Below the pieces are notes generated by a model, which saw only the letters and a list, made by a program, of their open reading frames with translations, did no database searches and was not told the origin of the DNA. This document shows, piece after piece, positions 11,196 to 24,439 of a stretch of 64,000 nucleotides of DNA (position 1 is its first letter; every line of letters begins with the position of its first letter). The DNA is from Toxorhynchites rutilus septentrionalis. Taxonomy: Eukaryota; Arthropoda; Insecta; Diptera; Culicidae. The stretch covers positions 44,251,521-44,315,520 of the forward strand of contig NC_073745.1 of assembly GCF_029784135.1 (NCBI RefSeq), written 5' to 3'. The translations under genes and the position numbers were made by a program.

Positions 11196-14100
11196 ATAAA
11201 AAATACAGGTCTTAAATTTTTCGGAAAAAAAAATAATGTAGAATGTTCAAGTAAAATCCTATTAATTTTTTCAGTAGATCATTTTTTCATGGAAATGCTG
11301 AATATAAAATATATATTTTTTATTGATTTGTCAAACTTTGCAATGGTTTGATTACGTTGTTCCAGTATAATGGACAGCATGCTTTTCTATATTTTTTCAA
11401 TAGAAAAATCGAAATTTTTTTTTGATTTCGTATCTTTTAATTTGCTCGCTTTTGTTCGACTATCATCACATATTCCATTTAATACCATTTATTCAATTTT
11501 AACGAATTCACCTTTTTTGCAGAATAACCTGAAGCCCAACTCTATGAACCTTAAGCAAGGGGTTTACGAGATGGGAGTTAGTGCAGTGGAGGAAAAATTA
11601 ATACTTCGCAATTATCTTTATCGAGCATGAAATAATCTAGAGTGAAGCCAGTTTAGTGTCTTACTGTATGATTATGTACGTTTTGTAGTTTGATTAGCCT
11701 CAAAACTGTCAATTTCATTTTTTCATTCTTTTATTTAATTTCAATTCAAATTTTCAGTGTTTTCTCTCCATATTTCTATTGGTTTCAATTCCATCCGCTG
11801 TCAAAAATATTCAATGGGTATTTTATTCAATTTATCCTTATTGGGTACGCGGTGATCGATTGATTGCTTTTTTTTGTTAGCGGACTCTGTAACACGAAAA
11901 CAACTCATTAGAAGGTTTTTATATTAATTCAAACGATCCTGCGTCTCCACTGTTCTATTTCTTCCAATGGATTTATAATTATCAATGAAATGGAGCACAT
12001 TGCAACTTTACAACTTTACTCCACCCATAAATATCATCATCTTATAAAACGGCTTGTAAATATCTATAACTTAATTCAAACACATGCGATAGGCATTCAC
12101 GAGTATCTCCATGACTGACATGCTACATTGTACCGAAAGGCGACGGACAAAAAATGAATCCCCGAGCTTCCCATCTCCGCCCTCCCCACCTGCCTGACTG
12201 ACAAATATGAGAGCGAGAGATAGAGCAAATGAGGGATTCATTTAATTACGAAATCTGACAGGCGTTGCCTGTGGATGACCTTCAGCAAGAAATATGTCAA
12301 AAATGCCAGAAATTATTCCTACATTATTCCTACCTAACTTGGGTACCGTTAGTGTGGTACACAAGCAAGACCAAGAAGGACAGAAAAAAATAACCAGAGC
12401 GGAATTCTGTTGAATATCGGTGGAATCCTCAAAACGACAGCCTCTCCGAAGGGATCGACTTTTTGTTCTAAATCACTAAATTAAGCTGCTGTCTCGGTGG
12501 AGCAGCGAGCTAGAACCTACTGCCACTCTAGTTCTTATCTGGCCAGCTTCGTTTGCCGTTTGAACAGAGTGGATTCGCAGGGATACTTTCGGTGATGTGA
12601 TTATCCCTGATACGCAAAGCAGACAGTGAGTGGGCATGGGGAAAATATTATAATCAAGTGATGTGAAAAGGGATTACGAGGAGATTTCCACCTAACTCGG
12701 TCCGCAATCGGACCATCCTTGACCAGTTACGGTCTCGGACAATGTTGGCTGGTCAGTTGGAAGAAATGTTAGAGCAATGGCATGTTCGAATGCGCGGCAA
12801 CGAGAAAAAGGTATTTCCGTAACTATAATGATTAGTACAATGTTTATTACACTTGTCTGGTAGCGAGTGTTATCTGAGGCTGTCGGTTAGCGCTGGTAAT
12901 TATGCTCCTAATGTGGTTGAATTTTCTTTTCTGGACGGGTAGTGTTAGTTCTGTTCGTTTCAAAACTTCATCTGAGCGAATATCGCACATATCTAGTAAT
13001 TTGGCATCGACTGCGTGGGTGTGGAACGACCGCAACGTTTTGAAACAATGTTCGGTAACATTCATCAACTTAATTTAGCATCATAAACCAACGCGTTCCT
13101 TCGCAGAAGCTACTGCACAGGGTCTCGACTCCGAAACTCAACAGCAGTCCACTACAGATTGTAGCATATTAACTTTTCGCTCTACACAATATTGTGTCTG
13201 CCGAGCTATACCGAGCTAGATTGTTTTCGAGTGGCATTTGTTCCTTGTCAATCTAGGCCAAAGGATGCCAGGCCGTTTTGAATTGAGTTAAATTCGGCCC
13301 CACTCTAACTCGAAGAATGGATCTTCCGCCTAAGGCGGTTCTCACAAAAAATCGATTGACCTTTCCTTGCGAGGATGAGTGGGAGGTGTAGCAGACCGTA
13401 TGGCTCTTCATCAAAATCAGTTGACATTTAAGTAGGGACTACGTAATGTCGTTTATGTTTTTCGTATCATTTTTTCCCCATATCCTTCCTATCGACTTGA
13501 TTTTCCTGTGTAATATTTTTTGACTATCTATTATCCTTCTTCCATCAAACCCGGTACGATACGCATACTAATCCATTTCTCGTTGGAGATCTGAAAACGA
13601 TTGCTTCACTTTAAGAGTGGCGAATTGTGCCACCTCAACTCCCGCGGGATATTTTGCAAGCATTTTCAGACTGCCTTAATGCTGTTAAAGTCAAATTCAA
13701 TTTACCATCCTGTCTCAAGTCTCGCCACTCGCTCCGAAAGTGGAAATAAAAGTTTAAGAAAACATGTTTACCGGAATAGCAGGTCACCCACGTTGTTCAA
13801 AACCGGGCGAGCCGAGTGGGTGGGCGGAAAAGCCCCGCCAAGTGCCACTAATCATTGGCTACAGTGATAGAGAAAGAGGGAAAACGTTGATGTAGATAAC
13901 GCGAAGTGAAAAGTAATCAAATCATGTAAAATAGCCCTTCAGCTCGACCGGATTCGGTCCTCACGGGGAAGAAAGCGACCACCACCTGCAGAGCGCCGAC
14001 AGCAAGTGCAGCGACAATAGCGAGTGGGGGGTGTGTGGAAAAACGATTTTCCCTTCCGGGTGGGCAACAACAGCAAGGCAGACTTACAATCGGCTAAGAA

Positions 14101-14726
14101 CTTCATAGTACCAGGGGATGTCCCCTTTTGCTACACGCTACCGATGATGACGATGCGTTTGTCCTCGCTCTCTCTCGGAGACGGCGAACGGAAAATCGGG
14201 GCGCACCGCACTCCGATTGGCCTTTACGTCGAGGGTTGTGTTTTTTGCTTCTTCGCTGAACCGTAAAGTCACGGGAGGAAAAATACCGTTGGCGAAGTTT
14301 GTGTTTGATTGCATTTGAATTTAATCACATTAAGTAGGAATAAAATTGTGTACAATAATATTTTGATGCGTTTCCCTCTCTCGTTGCGGAGGACAATTGT
14401 TTGAGGGCGGCATTGTTGCTTGAATCGAGAGGGGGAAATCAACAATGGTGTTAATTCGCAGAGATGTTTTGAAATCAAAGAAAGGTACTCAAGTTGAGAA
14501 TTGTTTGCTGAAGGAATAGGGAATAAATCGATGGTTCAGATGGACAGCCAGACATACAGACAAAAGAATTGCTTTATAATAACTGCAGTACATTCATCGA
14601 ATATAGTGTTACTTCTTAGAATATTCAAGCTGTTTTTGGCTTTCTTCCATCAGATCATAGAAAAATCATGTACGCTAAATACACTCGACACGTATTATAG
14701 GGGGTGGATACCACACCCAGGATCGA
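11196..14726. other. Unique DNA with no recognised gene
   Basis: The first kilobase is AT-rich. From about 12080 to 14270 the base composition is more balanced and no transposon hallmark is visible. None of the short open frames resembles a known protein. This is the longest non-repetitive stretch in the window and the best candidate for ancestral host intron or intergenic DNA. Confidence 0.55.
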
Positions 14727-14750
14727 ATTTTTGACGTAGAACTAAGGAAA
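14727..14750 (+). mobile_element. Possible left-end scrap of the hairpin-ended family
   Basis: TTTTTGACGTAGAACTA matches the left terminus of the family, but the second half of the hairpin is lost (AGGAAAAG instead of CGTC) and no following similarity was seen. It may be a solo decayed end. Confidence 0.3.
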
Positions 14751-16395
14751 AGTTTCATTCAATTTACTCACTTAATATAATACTTTAGAATGCATCGATA
14801 TATTTAAAATAAACTTTTTAGTGAGAAGTTTCGGTAGACCCGACAAGGGCTAATGAAAACCACTGTTGTTCTGTAGAAGCAGCTCGAGATTGTATATTCA
14901 TGATTCATTTTCCTGCTCGCGAGAACAATACACAAGCTGGTATATTTCGCAATTTGTTTCGTTTTTTCGATGCGCACTGCACTGAAGATGCATCGTAAAA
15001 ATTTCTCATCTTTTGAACCTGGCGTTTTTTTTCGAACCTGACGAACACTGACACATACTCTGATTTGATGTCTGTATGTCATCAGAACAAAAATATGCTA
15101 TTGAAATCTTGTAGCTTCGAAATTTTTGTTCGAATTGTGTGTTCATCTCCAGGTGTTCATTTATAACGAAGTTACAACTTTTCAAAAATCTCTAATAAGT
15201 TTCGATGTCCCATGCTCGTTTTTTTAACTAACACATATACAATGTTTGGCGTTTATTATTGACTAAATGTGAGCCAAGATGACTTCCCTATCTATATACC
15301 ATCAGTTACATTCCATTTCTGGCTGAAACGGAGCGAATGATAGTGTAACATTTTGCGAGTAAATTTAAACTTTTTTAATCTGTACATGTATTACATAAAC
15401 TACAGTTCACGGTTTTTCTAATACACTTGGCAAAACAGAAAAATGACATTTCACGATGAAACTTTATTATAAATCAACAAATGAGAATGAAAGATTCATT
15501 GTTTTGGAACTACTATTTCTAGGTTTGAATTATCAGACACTCATATTTTCGATTTGATAAGTATATTAAAAAAAATTGTTATGTTTGATTTTTCTGAAGT
15601 TCCTTTAAAGTTCAAAAACAAACTACTGTCCAATAGGGGTGGAAAAATCTTGAACGAAATTTTTGTCTGATAACGATTTAATGTTATATTGATGACGTCT
15701 GGGGAAATACAAGAAATTTTGATAGGAAAATATTTGAGTAAATGCTATGAATTTGTAAAATGCTATGCATAGAATAATCTACCGCACGGAAATGGCTGAA
15801 AAAGGTATTTTTGAATTGATAAAAAAAATATAAAGCAGTATCCAACTGAATATCTAAGCTACAAGGTAGATAGTTATTGTGAAAACGCAGCGATCTCACT
15901 CAAATACTCCACCATCTACACATTCGTATTTAACAATTTATGAAGTTTATTGCACAGTGCGCCAAAATGGAGATAATGGACAAAAAAGTTAGATTTAAAA
16001 AAAAAAGTTGGATTTTTGAAAATAACTGAAAAGTTCCATATCATTGGTTTAAGACTTTTTACATTATAACATTGGTTTAAGACTTTTTACATTATAATTA
16101 TTTAAGAATTTACATTATAACAATTTTTTTTATTTTTTAATGAAATATGTTCAGAATGAAAATTATAACTTGATGACATCAAAGATATTGTGTGAAATTT
16201 TCTGTTGCAAATAAAATGTTGTGTGTCGGAACGTTGAAAATGTTGCAGAATATACTTGGTGACTCAACTATGTCGAAAACACAGAAAAAATGGTACACCC
16301 CAACTAGCGTTGACAGAAAACTTTTTAATGTGTGCTTATTTGCAATGTGTCTCTTGTTCCGCTCGCTCATATTAGTCTTATATTGGTACAGCATA
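14751..16395. other. AT-rich DNA without recognised genes
   Basis: No gene or transposon terminus recognised apart from the short tandem duplication at 16042-16097. Confidence 0.5.
16042..16097. repeat. 28 bp unit repeated twice in tandem
   Basis: Two exact copies of a 28 bp unit beginning CATTGGTTTAAGAC (16042-16069 and 16070-16097). A decayed third, TTTAAGAATTTACATTATAA, follows. Confidence 0.9.
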
Positions 16396-17170
16396 TCTAT
16401 ATAAATAAAAATGTAAGGCCAAACATGTTGCTAAGTGCGAAACCCGAAGAAGGAATCCTCCGATTTGGGCCATCTTTATTTTGATGTATTCGTCTCTGCT
16501 CGTAGATCAATGTTATGGAGAGAAAAATCGGAAAATTTTCGGAAAATCTGAAGGAAAGTCGGAAAGTTCGGAAAATTGATTTGACTAAAATTACATCATG
16601 ATAAACGTTGTCGGTCCATTCGATGTTTGCGCTATTGGAATTGATCTTTGTTTGAAAGTGGAAATGGATTTTCAAGTGAAATAACACATTCCTATATCTT
16701 CTATCTTCTATATCTATATAAATAAAAATGGAAGGCCAAATGTGTTGCTAAGTGCAAACCCCATAGATCAATATAGCGGATAGAAAAATCGTAAAATTTC
16801 CGGAAAACTCTGAATGAAGTTCGGAAATTTCGGTAAATTAAAAACCCATAGAACATTACATCATGATAAGCGTTGTTAGTCCATTCGATGTTTACGCTAA
16901 CGAAATTGATCTTTGTTTGAAGGTGGAAATGGATTTTCAGGTGGAACAATGCATTCCTATCTATATAAATGAAAAAGGAAGGTCAAATATGTTGCTAATC
17001 GCAAAATCCGAAGAAGGAAAGGTCCATTTTGAGCCGTCTTCATTTTGTTGTATTTGTTGTATACTGCTCATTGAACAATGTTATGATGAGAAAAAGTTTA
17101 GAAATTTGTTCTGAAGAATTCATATCAAAACAATAATTTTGGGCGGGACGAAGTTCGCCGGGTCAGGTAG
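16396..17170 (+). mobile_element. Helitron-like element with three tandem 5' ends
   Basis: It starts TCTATATAAATAAAAATG after an A (16395) and ends GCCGGGTCAGGTAG before a T (17171), a Helitron-like terminus with one change from CTAG. The GACGAAGTTCGCC stretch before the end can form a hairpin. The 5'-end sequence recurs at 16713 and 16960, each time followed by GGCCAAA- or GGTCAAA-type sequence. The element is therefore three successively shorter 5' segments in tandem before a single 3' end. No Rep/helicase frame is present, so it is non-autonomous. Confidence 0.6.
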
Positions 17171-17254
17171 TATATTATATAAATGCTATACCGGTATGGA
17201 ACACATTTTTTCTTTTATTTTTAAGTTCATTTCACGTAATAAATCGGGATGCTA

Positions 17255-17600
17255 AAACATGGGCTAAAAATTATTTGGGGGTATAAAGCATTCAAAGACG
17301 ACCGAGAAGAGATGAATGATTCGCCACGTCAAGGACGGTAGTCCACCTCTTCCACCAACGAAAACATCGACAAAATAAAAGGAATGGTGCTCGTAAATCG
17401 TCATATAAGTTAGAAAGAGCTAACCCGAGAATAAAAGTTCTAACGAGACCGTTCTGCATATTTTGGTTGTTACTTCGGGGTATGAAAAGTCGCAGCACGG
17501 CTAGTGCTAAAAGAGCTAAATTTTTTTTTGGAAAAAGATCATCGCAATCAATTAGCTGAAGAATACAAACAACTGGCTATCTTATCTGTAGCTAACGAAT
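17255..17600 (+). pseudogene. mariner transposase relic, N-terminal part
   Basis: Translation gives YKAFKDDREEMNDSPRQGR, a stop, STSSTNENIDKIKGMVLVNR, then decayed sequence and ARLVLKELNFFLEKDHR in another frame. These match, in order, the mariner helix-turn-helix region (WYKRFKEGRE..DDPRSGRPS..TDENIEKV) and the MKRVAARLVPKELNFLQKEHR linker. There are several stops and a frameshift. No catalytic Asp block is present, and the copy ends about 270 bp before ITmD37E copy 1. Confidence 0.75.
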
Positions 17601-17868
17601 AGTGAACTCTTTCAGTAATTGAATCCGGCTATCAAAAATGAAAGATGGCTATCATCATCTAGGATAGTGTGTGGCATGCCCAGTTCTGACAACACGGGCA
17701 TCGTCAGTTTAGCGATCAAGTGGGCTGGGCACTCGGCAAATTTTTCACCATCTTATCAGCAGGCAGTCACCGTTCAGCTTCGGGCGGTCTCTGATTATCC
17801 CGCGGACGCTCAGCGACACATAACAGGATTATGCCAACTATAAACTTTAGGTGGTACTTCTGGTATTA

Positions 17869-19167
17869 AAGGGTGTGTCACATCAAATTGCATCACGGAA
17901 AAAACGCTGTAGAAATTTAATTTTTAGGAATTATATCTTCAGCTTTCGCTTATAATCAGATAAGAGTGTATAGATCACGTTGGCCATGCTTCACTGTCAA
18001 TTTTTCGTAAATTTGGAAAAATGTCGTCGAACGAAAAAGAGCGTCGTGAATTAATCCTGTGCACTCATTTCGAGAATCCGGAGTTGTCACATCGGGACAT
18101 CGGTAAGATGCTGGGAATCGTCCAATCCACGGTCAGCAGAGTACTAAAACGATACTTCGAGAACCTAACCATCGACCGGAAGGTGAAGAACGGCAAAAAT
18201 GGATGTTCCGTCAGTGAAAAAGATCACAAGCGCGTAGTTAAGCAGTTTAGACGTGATCCGAGAAGTTCGGTCCGGGATGTCGCCAATAAGCTGAATTTGT
18301 CAAGTTCATTCGTCCAGCGGACCAAGCAGCGGGAGGGCCTGCGTACATACAAGGTTCAGAAGGCTCCTAACCGCGACGAAAGGCAAAACATGGTGGGGAA
18401 GACGCGAGCCCGGAAGCTGTACACCGAAATGCTGACGAAGCCGCATTGCCTGGTAATGGACGACGAAACCTACGTCAAAGCGGACTTTCGTCAGCTGCCG
18501 GGCCTGTTGTTCTTCTCCGCAGAGGACAAATTCAGCGTTCCGGAGGAGATTCGCTAGCAGGAACTATCCAAGTTTGCCAAAAAGTACATGGTGTGGCAAG
18601 CGATCTGCTCTTGTGGAAAGCGGAGCGCCCCCTTCGTGATGACCGGCACGGTAAACGGGCAGGTTTACCTTAAGGAGTGCCTATAGAAGCGCTTACTACC
18701 ACTATTGAAGCAGCACGAGGGCCCGACCATCTTTTGGACGGATCTCGCTTCGTGCCACTATTCAAAGGACGTGTTGGAGTGGTACGAAGCCAACGGGGTC
18801 ACCTTCGTGCCAAGGGAAATGAACCCGCCCAACGCGCCGGAGCTTCGCCCGATAGAGAAATATTGGGCGATTATGAAGCAGGCCCTCCGGAAGAACCCAA
18901 AAGTTGTCAAAACGGAGGCGGACTTAAAGAGAACATGGATTTCTGTTAAAAAAAAAACTACAACCTGACGTTGTACAGAACCTTATGGACGGGGTAAAGA
19001 GGAAAGTGCGAGCATACGGGCTTGGGCTCGAAGTATGAATAAAAAGAAAATGCCAAAAGTTGTTTAATAGTTTTTATTTTACTGTCTAAAATTTTCAAAA
19101 GGATTGGTCTACTGGGCGAATTTCTACAGCGTTTTTTCCGTGATGCAATTTGATGTGACTCACCCTT
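17869..19167 (+). mobile_element. ITmD37E-type Tc1/mariner element, copy 1
   Basis: A full-length 1299 bp element flanked by a TA target duplication (17867-17868 and 19168-19169). The ends begin AAGGGTGTGTCACATCAAAT on the left and AAGGGTGAGTCACATCAAAT on the right (reverse-complemented). They stay matched for about 49 bp with one mismatch. One transposase pseudogene lies inside (18021-18968). A second copy with the same ends is at 40290-41584. Confidence 0.95.
18021..18968 (+). pseudogene. DD37E transposase, broken (copy 1)
   Basis: When intact, this type of transposase cuts and pastes its own element at TA sites. From ATG at 18021 the frame reads MSSNEKERRELILCTHFENP, a helix-turn-helix region (GKMLGIVQSTVSRVLKRYF), a second HTH (VRDVANKLNLSSSFVQ) and the first catalytic Asp block CLVMDDETYVKADF. 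The second Asp block is IFWTDLASCHYSKD and the Glu block is NAPELRPIEKYW. I count 37 residues between that Asp and Glu, which defines the DD37E signature. Inactivating changes are TAG at 18555, TAG at 18684 and a run of ten A near 18948 (copy 2 has eight) that shifts the last codons and ends the frame at 18968. All three catalytic residues remain encoded. Confidence 0.95.
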
Positions 19168-19689
19168 TAAGACGTTGAAGACGTATGCCGGATCAAAAAG
19201 GATAAAACACATATCGCCAATAAGAAGCTCCAATGTAGTCTTTCGGAAGATATAGTACCAAACTGCCGGTATCACCCGGCAGTGCACCTGTTCAGGAAAA
19301 TTATCGTTCCAAGCTATACTGGGCAGGGCTCGGAAAAGTCATACTCAACTGAGGATAGTCAGGAGACTATGGAGAAATTCGTCTTCACATTCAATTGGAA
19401 AAGATGTTTGGTTTCTAGTTTTCGTTTGGAAAGCGTCGGCATTGGGAATAACAGTTACAAATTAATCAAATCAGTTTTAGTAAAGTTCATTGTCGGACCT
19501 CTAGCTCGGTTGGGCTAAACGTGCTGAATTGGTAGATTTGGTTAGATTAACTTTACAGTTTTTATCGTTCCCTGATTGGTTCGTGAAGCAATCGATGTTA
19601 CTTTCGACAGTAGAAATTTTTTTGCATCATGTTGTCATTGGAGAAAATTCCATGTTTTTTCGGAATTGTTTCCCATAGTAATAGAAGTA

Positions 19690-20300
19690 CCGGTATGTTT
19701 CTTCGTTTTTTCAAAAATTAATGCTTTATTATGCAAAAATGGTTAAAAATTTAATATGCAAAGTATTGCCCATCGTTAGTTACAACTTTTTCCCATCTTT
19801 CTGGCAATTCACGAATCCCTTCGCGGAAATAATCGGCCGGATTGTCGGCTAACCACGAATCGACCCAATTTTTGACATCATCAAAATTGGAGAAGTGCTG
19901 GTCAACCAGGCCATGTTACATCGATCGAAAAAGGTAGTAATCGGACGGAGCAATATCTGGAGAATTCGGCGGGTGGGATAGGACATCCTATTTCAGCTTT
20001 TCCATGTATGTTTTGACCGGTTTCGCGACATGCGGTCGAGCAATTCATACGGCACCCAATGTCCTATCTTTCGGACCCCGAAACGTTCTTCGTCTTCCAA
20101 GTCAAAATTACCACTTTTAAACCGTGCAAACCACGTTTGACATGTTCGCTCAGTTGGAGCATGGTCACTATAAACTTCCACCAAAATACGATGACTTTCC
20201 GCAACTTTTTTCTTCATATTGAAGTAATGAAGTAACACGTCCTGCAAAAACACTCTCGTTGGTACGAAATTACGACATATTCGAAGTGGCAAAAAAGCAT
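19690..20300 (-). pseudogene. mariner relic with internal deletion
   Basis: On the minus strand the N-terminal part reads FVPTRVFLQDVLLHYFNMKK, then VAESHRILVEVYSDHAP, TCQTWFARFKSGNFDLEDEE and IGHWVPYELLDRM. This is the order of a Mos1/irritans-type mariner. After a deletion that removes the first catalytic Asp region, the C-terminal part resumes in shifted frames as VKTYMEKLK, SPDIAPSDYYLFRSM, HFSNFDDVKNWVDSWLAD and FREGIRELPERWEKVV. The third Asp block is thus present and the first absent. The reading frame near 20270 runs further upstream into unrelated sequence. Confidence 0.85.
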
Positions 20301-21896
20301 GTTCTTTACGCTTCAACTTATTGACATATACTGAAAAAGACGTGCAATGACAGTAGCTTTCCAACGAATGACTGGAAATTTGATTCATTGGAATAATAAT
20401 CAAGTTACGCCATCTGTTGTAAAATCGAAGAAACTTACCGATATACCTAATAATTTTACTCACCAGAAATAATTCGGTAGAAAATACTCGCATCTTTTTT
20501 TTCTGTTGGTTTACTTTACGTAATTTGTATTCCTTAAGAACTCGCTACTTGGAAACATAACCTGGTTCCACATTTGGCACTAATTGCTACTGACTGCGAA
20601 TGATACAGTACAATTTCCCTTTAGCGTTCTAACTTCAACAGTTCGCGGAATTCGTTTCTCCAATAGCTACGACTACCGCGCGTAGCTCACAACTCCGGTC
20701 CATAATGGATGCTTCCCGATAGAGACCGTTTTCCCGATAATCGACTAATTGACGTGAACAATCGTTTGCCCAAGGCTCGTTAGCGAAGAGATTTGGGCTT
20801 TTGTGTTTCGCGGCGGGCATACGTAAATGTTCATTCCCCGCTTAAGACAACCCATCAATTCCGGCAAAGATCACGGGACATCGCCGTAGTGATTTATTTA
20901 CATTTGATCCGCACGCACAGCTTTTTGATGTCAGTAAACAAACGATTAGCGATTCATTCGGCGCCGGGGAACAAACGAGCCTTACGAATAATGAAGGCAT
21001 TACCTACCCTTAAAATGCTCTACAGCTCCAAGATATCATCTAATCGCTTTCGTTGTCATGGCATATAGCCTGGGTTTAATCTCTACCTCTCCCGGCCTGT
21101 AATCTCGCTGCTCACCGGGGAGGAGAAGAGCAGAACAACTTGAACACGTGCTGTTAGTCAAAATTTAATTTAAATCAAATTCTAATTATTTCCATCGCGT
21201 TATTTAATTACTCTTGTCGAAATTACAGCTCGCACAAGCTGTGAAAATCGTCTTGACTTTCGGAGAGTGGCATTAAGATTGTCAAGTTTAGGGGAAGGAT
21301 TGTTCAAGCTGGAGACAGGGAGATTTTTTTTAAAGGGAAAGCACTTGCGGTCAACTTTGTGGACTCTTGACTTCGCGCGGTTGACACGTGTCAGTAATAT
21401 GCTTTTGGAAGTTTCTCTCAATGGAAATGAATATTTTTTTATAAGCTACAGTCGAAACTAATCAATGAATCGAACCGTGATGAAATATTTTATAGAAATA
21501 CATTGCACACATGCGTCCAAAGTGTGGCTTCAATTTACGCACCCTCCTAGGGATATCATTTTTTCTCTAACGGACATTGCAATAGATGTTCCTTGAAATG
21601 GCAAACAATTGTTCCTTAGAAAGAAATGCGATTTATTGGATTTTTCTGTGCGCTCTCTCTTGTAAAAGATCCCAATGCTTTTACCACTAAGCACCGGATT
21701 GCTTTGAACGTGGGATGTAATACAGACTGCATTGGAGGGTGACAAAATTATGCAATGCTGGGAGGAAAATTTGAGCGATTGTTGAGACTGTTTTATCGAG
21801 CGACATTCAGTTTTGGATAGCACAAGTTTAACTTGTTGGTAACCAGTCTTCAGCATGCAACGCGGTACTGATGTGTAACAAGATTTTTGTACTACG
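20301..21896. other. Unique DNA with no recognised gene
   Basis: No known family recognised in any frame. Composition is mixed, with no terminal repeats or tandem structure seen. Confidence 0.5.
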
Positions 21897-22561
21897 ATTG
21901 GGCGATCTTTGATCGATATTTAGAAGATCGATCTTTTCCTCTCTGATTTTGGATTTTTCGGATCGATTCTTGCTACTCCATAAAAATCGGGAAAATCGAT
22001 CTTTTCATTTCGATCTTTCCGATCTTTTTGATCGTAGAAAAACATGTTGATTTGTTTTTCAGTGAACATTGATTTGAATCTCACCCAAAACCACATGACA
22101 AATTTCATTAAAATTGGACCCCTTTCAAGGTTGCCAAATCAGTGGTCATAAACTTCGTAGTAGCAGTTTTGTAAGTTTGGTCACTAAATGCCAGACGTAT
22201 GACTCGATTGGATTCAATGGGATCATTGTCGGCGAAGTTCTGGATGAATACCAGTTGTTGAATTTCTAAAAATAATTTGCAATTAACTTATTCAATTAAA
22301 TAATTCCATGACGGCTCAAGATGAATGCCCTGGAAAATTTTTTTTTTTCTGAGAATTAAAATTAAATGCCTTTGATGTTTGAATAGAAATGTGAAATGTT
22401 TACTCCATGTTTAAAGAAAAGACAACACTTATATAGAACAAGTAAATAAATTAGAAAAAGGCATTCGATTTTTCAAAGATCGATTCTTTGGTACCGATTC
22501 AATCGATCACTGTGCCGTTTAGAAAATCGATCCATCAATCAAATCAATCAAATCGCCCAAT
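21897..22561. mobile_element. MITE with ATTGGGCGAT inverted ends
   Basis: The left end reads ATTGGGCGATCTTTGATCGA and the right end, reverse-complemented, reads ATTGGGCGATTTGATTGATT. The subterminal regions on both sides are packed with GATCGAT motifs. It is 665 bp with no coding sequence. I could not see a convincing target duplication (ACTACG on the left, CCAGTA on the right), so the superfamily is unassigned. Confidence 0.55.
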
Positions 22562-22738
22562 CCAGTACCCAGTTGAACTTCCACCCCTTGTGTACATATG
22601 CGCTCTGGCGGAACACAGATGAAATGTTTTGTTGCCAGCGCTGTTTTTGCGCTCTGTTTTGCGCTGAATTTTGCGCCGTGCTTGTGCCGTATTTCTATAC
22701 TGCGAGCTTGAATCTGGATTGGTGTCTCTGTTGAGATA

Positions 22739-23738
22739 TTTTTGACGTAGAACTACGTCTTTCAGGAAGGGTACCAAATCAGAAAATAGGTCACGATTTA
22801 ATGGAATAAAGTTAACGTTAATAACTATTTTCACTGTGAACGAATTCTCATGATCTGCATACCAATCGAATCGGAAATTCTCTAAGATTTGTTTGATATG
22901 CTATACATTACAATTCGCTAATCTTTAAACGGTTTAAATCCATGAAAACTGGAAGAGCTTCTTTTTTCCCATACATTTGTTCTACCGATATGCGCTTGCT
23001 AACCCTACCCGTATTTCGAATGCTTATAATTCGAACATTTCATAACAGATCGGAAAGATGTTTGCATCAATTGATGAGAAATATTTTTACGCGTCTATCA
23101 CAATTAATAAAATGTTATTTTTCATGATTTGAACAATAGAATAATTGTTAAATTTCAAGCGTTATCCAAACGCACTAACTGCCAAAGAAAGATTGTCCCG
23201 ATTTACGGTTTCCCCAACACATACTTCAAAATCGATGTACCTGTGGAAATCCGCTTTGCAAATATACATGCATGTCGGGGGTATTCTTGTTCCCACCGAG
23301 CTGTGTTTCCCTAACACGGACTTCAAAATTAATGTGCCTGGGGGAATCCGCTTTGCAAATACATGCAAGTCGGGGATATTTTTTGGCGTTGAGTACTTTT
23401 GTACTCGCTTTTCGTTCTGCAGACTGGAATATGTTTCCCTAAAACGTACTTTTAAACTGAGAAGCCTGGGAAAATTGCCATTTCAGAGGGAAATGTAAAA
23501 TACAATGATTGTTTTACAATTTTTCCGTTCACATATTTTGGTAGTCACAGGCATCATATCAAACGTAAAAAGACGTTCATTAAATTTATTTGTAACGAAG
23601 AACATAATCAATTACAGAAATGTCGATGCAGTCTAAAATTATATTCGAAGTGGTAAGCAAGTGGGTTGCATAAAATAATTGCGTAGTTCTACGTCGAAAA
23701 TATGCGGTCGTGTCCTAGATACAACCCCTTACAATTTT
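22739..23738 (+). mobile_element. Hairpin-ended family, copy E3
   Basis: The left end is TTTTT followed by the hairpin GACGTAGAACTACGTC. The right end carries GCGTAGTTCTACGTC and then a hairpin of type GGTCGTGTC-CTA-GATACAACC. Inside are three decayed copies of a ~95 bp minisatellite with landmarks TTCCCTAACACGGACTTCAA, GGGGGAATCCGCTTTGCAAA and ACATGCAAGTCGGGG. The inverted copy at 28187-29009 matches it nearly end to end. Open frames of 60-117 codons inside are read-through of the minisatellite on both strands, not convincing proteins. There is no transposase. Confidence 0.8.
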
Positions 23739-24439
23739 TTCTTTAACAAGCGTATACGGTTCGTATGGAGGCGCGCTCTTGTTTTATGCTCTGCTTAGAA
23801 CGAGCGAAGACAATGCGGGCGCTAGAATTTGATGTATATGTGTGTGTGTGTATAGAATGAGGGGCGCATCACACAAGTGAGAAGAGATGTTTAGAATCTA
23901 AATCATGCGCCGGGTACATTTTTCGCTGTCGTGTTTATGAATTTTGGGCACTTCGCACCTAGAGAGAATACGTGTTTGTTTTGATCGCGCGCTGATGAAA
24001 ATTAAACGCAAGCGCAGCGCTGCGTATGTTTTCTGAAGACTGTTGGTATTGAATTGTTATTGAATACCATAGGTCGGATTATATAATATTTTTTTAAGAG
24101 AATAACATCAATATTTTTTTGCGAATAGCGATAGCGAGCAATAAAATTCAATTTAAATCGTGTATTCAATCGCAGAACTCTCCATTGAATTATCTTTACA
24201 ATTCCCATTTGGTTCTTTACGATTTCCATTTACTTTAAATTTTCTTTTACTACTACCAAAACCCGTCATTACAATATACATTCATTTTCAGACACAATTT
24301 TTGCTCAAGATTCTTGATCCATTTGCAAATAACATGTTTCTCCGTTGCCCGGAATACATGTTTGATACAGAAAAGTAAATATTGTTTCAAAATTTTCATT
24401 TTTCACCTGGGAATCATTTTTTCTTCACACTAACAGAAC
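23739..24439. other. Unique DNA with no recognised gene
   Basis: Nothing recognisable. It includes a short TGTGTGTGTGTG run near 23842. Confidence 0.5.

Noticed and set aside
19184..19518. Open frame reading out of the right flank of ITmD37E copy 1
   Set aside because: No recognisable motif, and the left flank does not continue the same frame convincingly, so an interrupted host exon is not supported.
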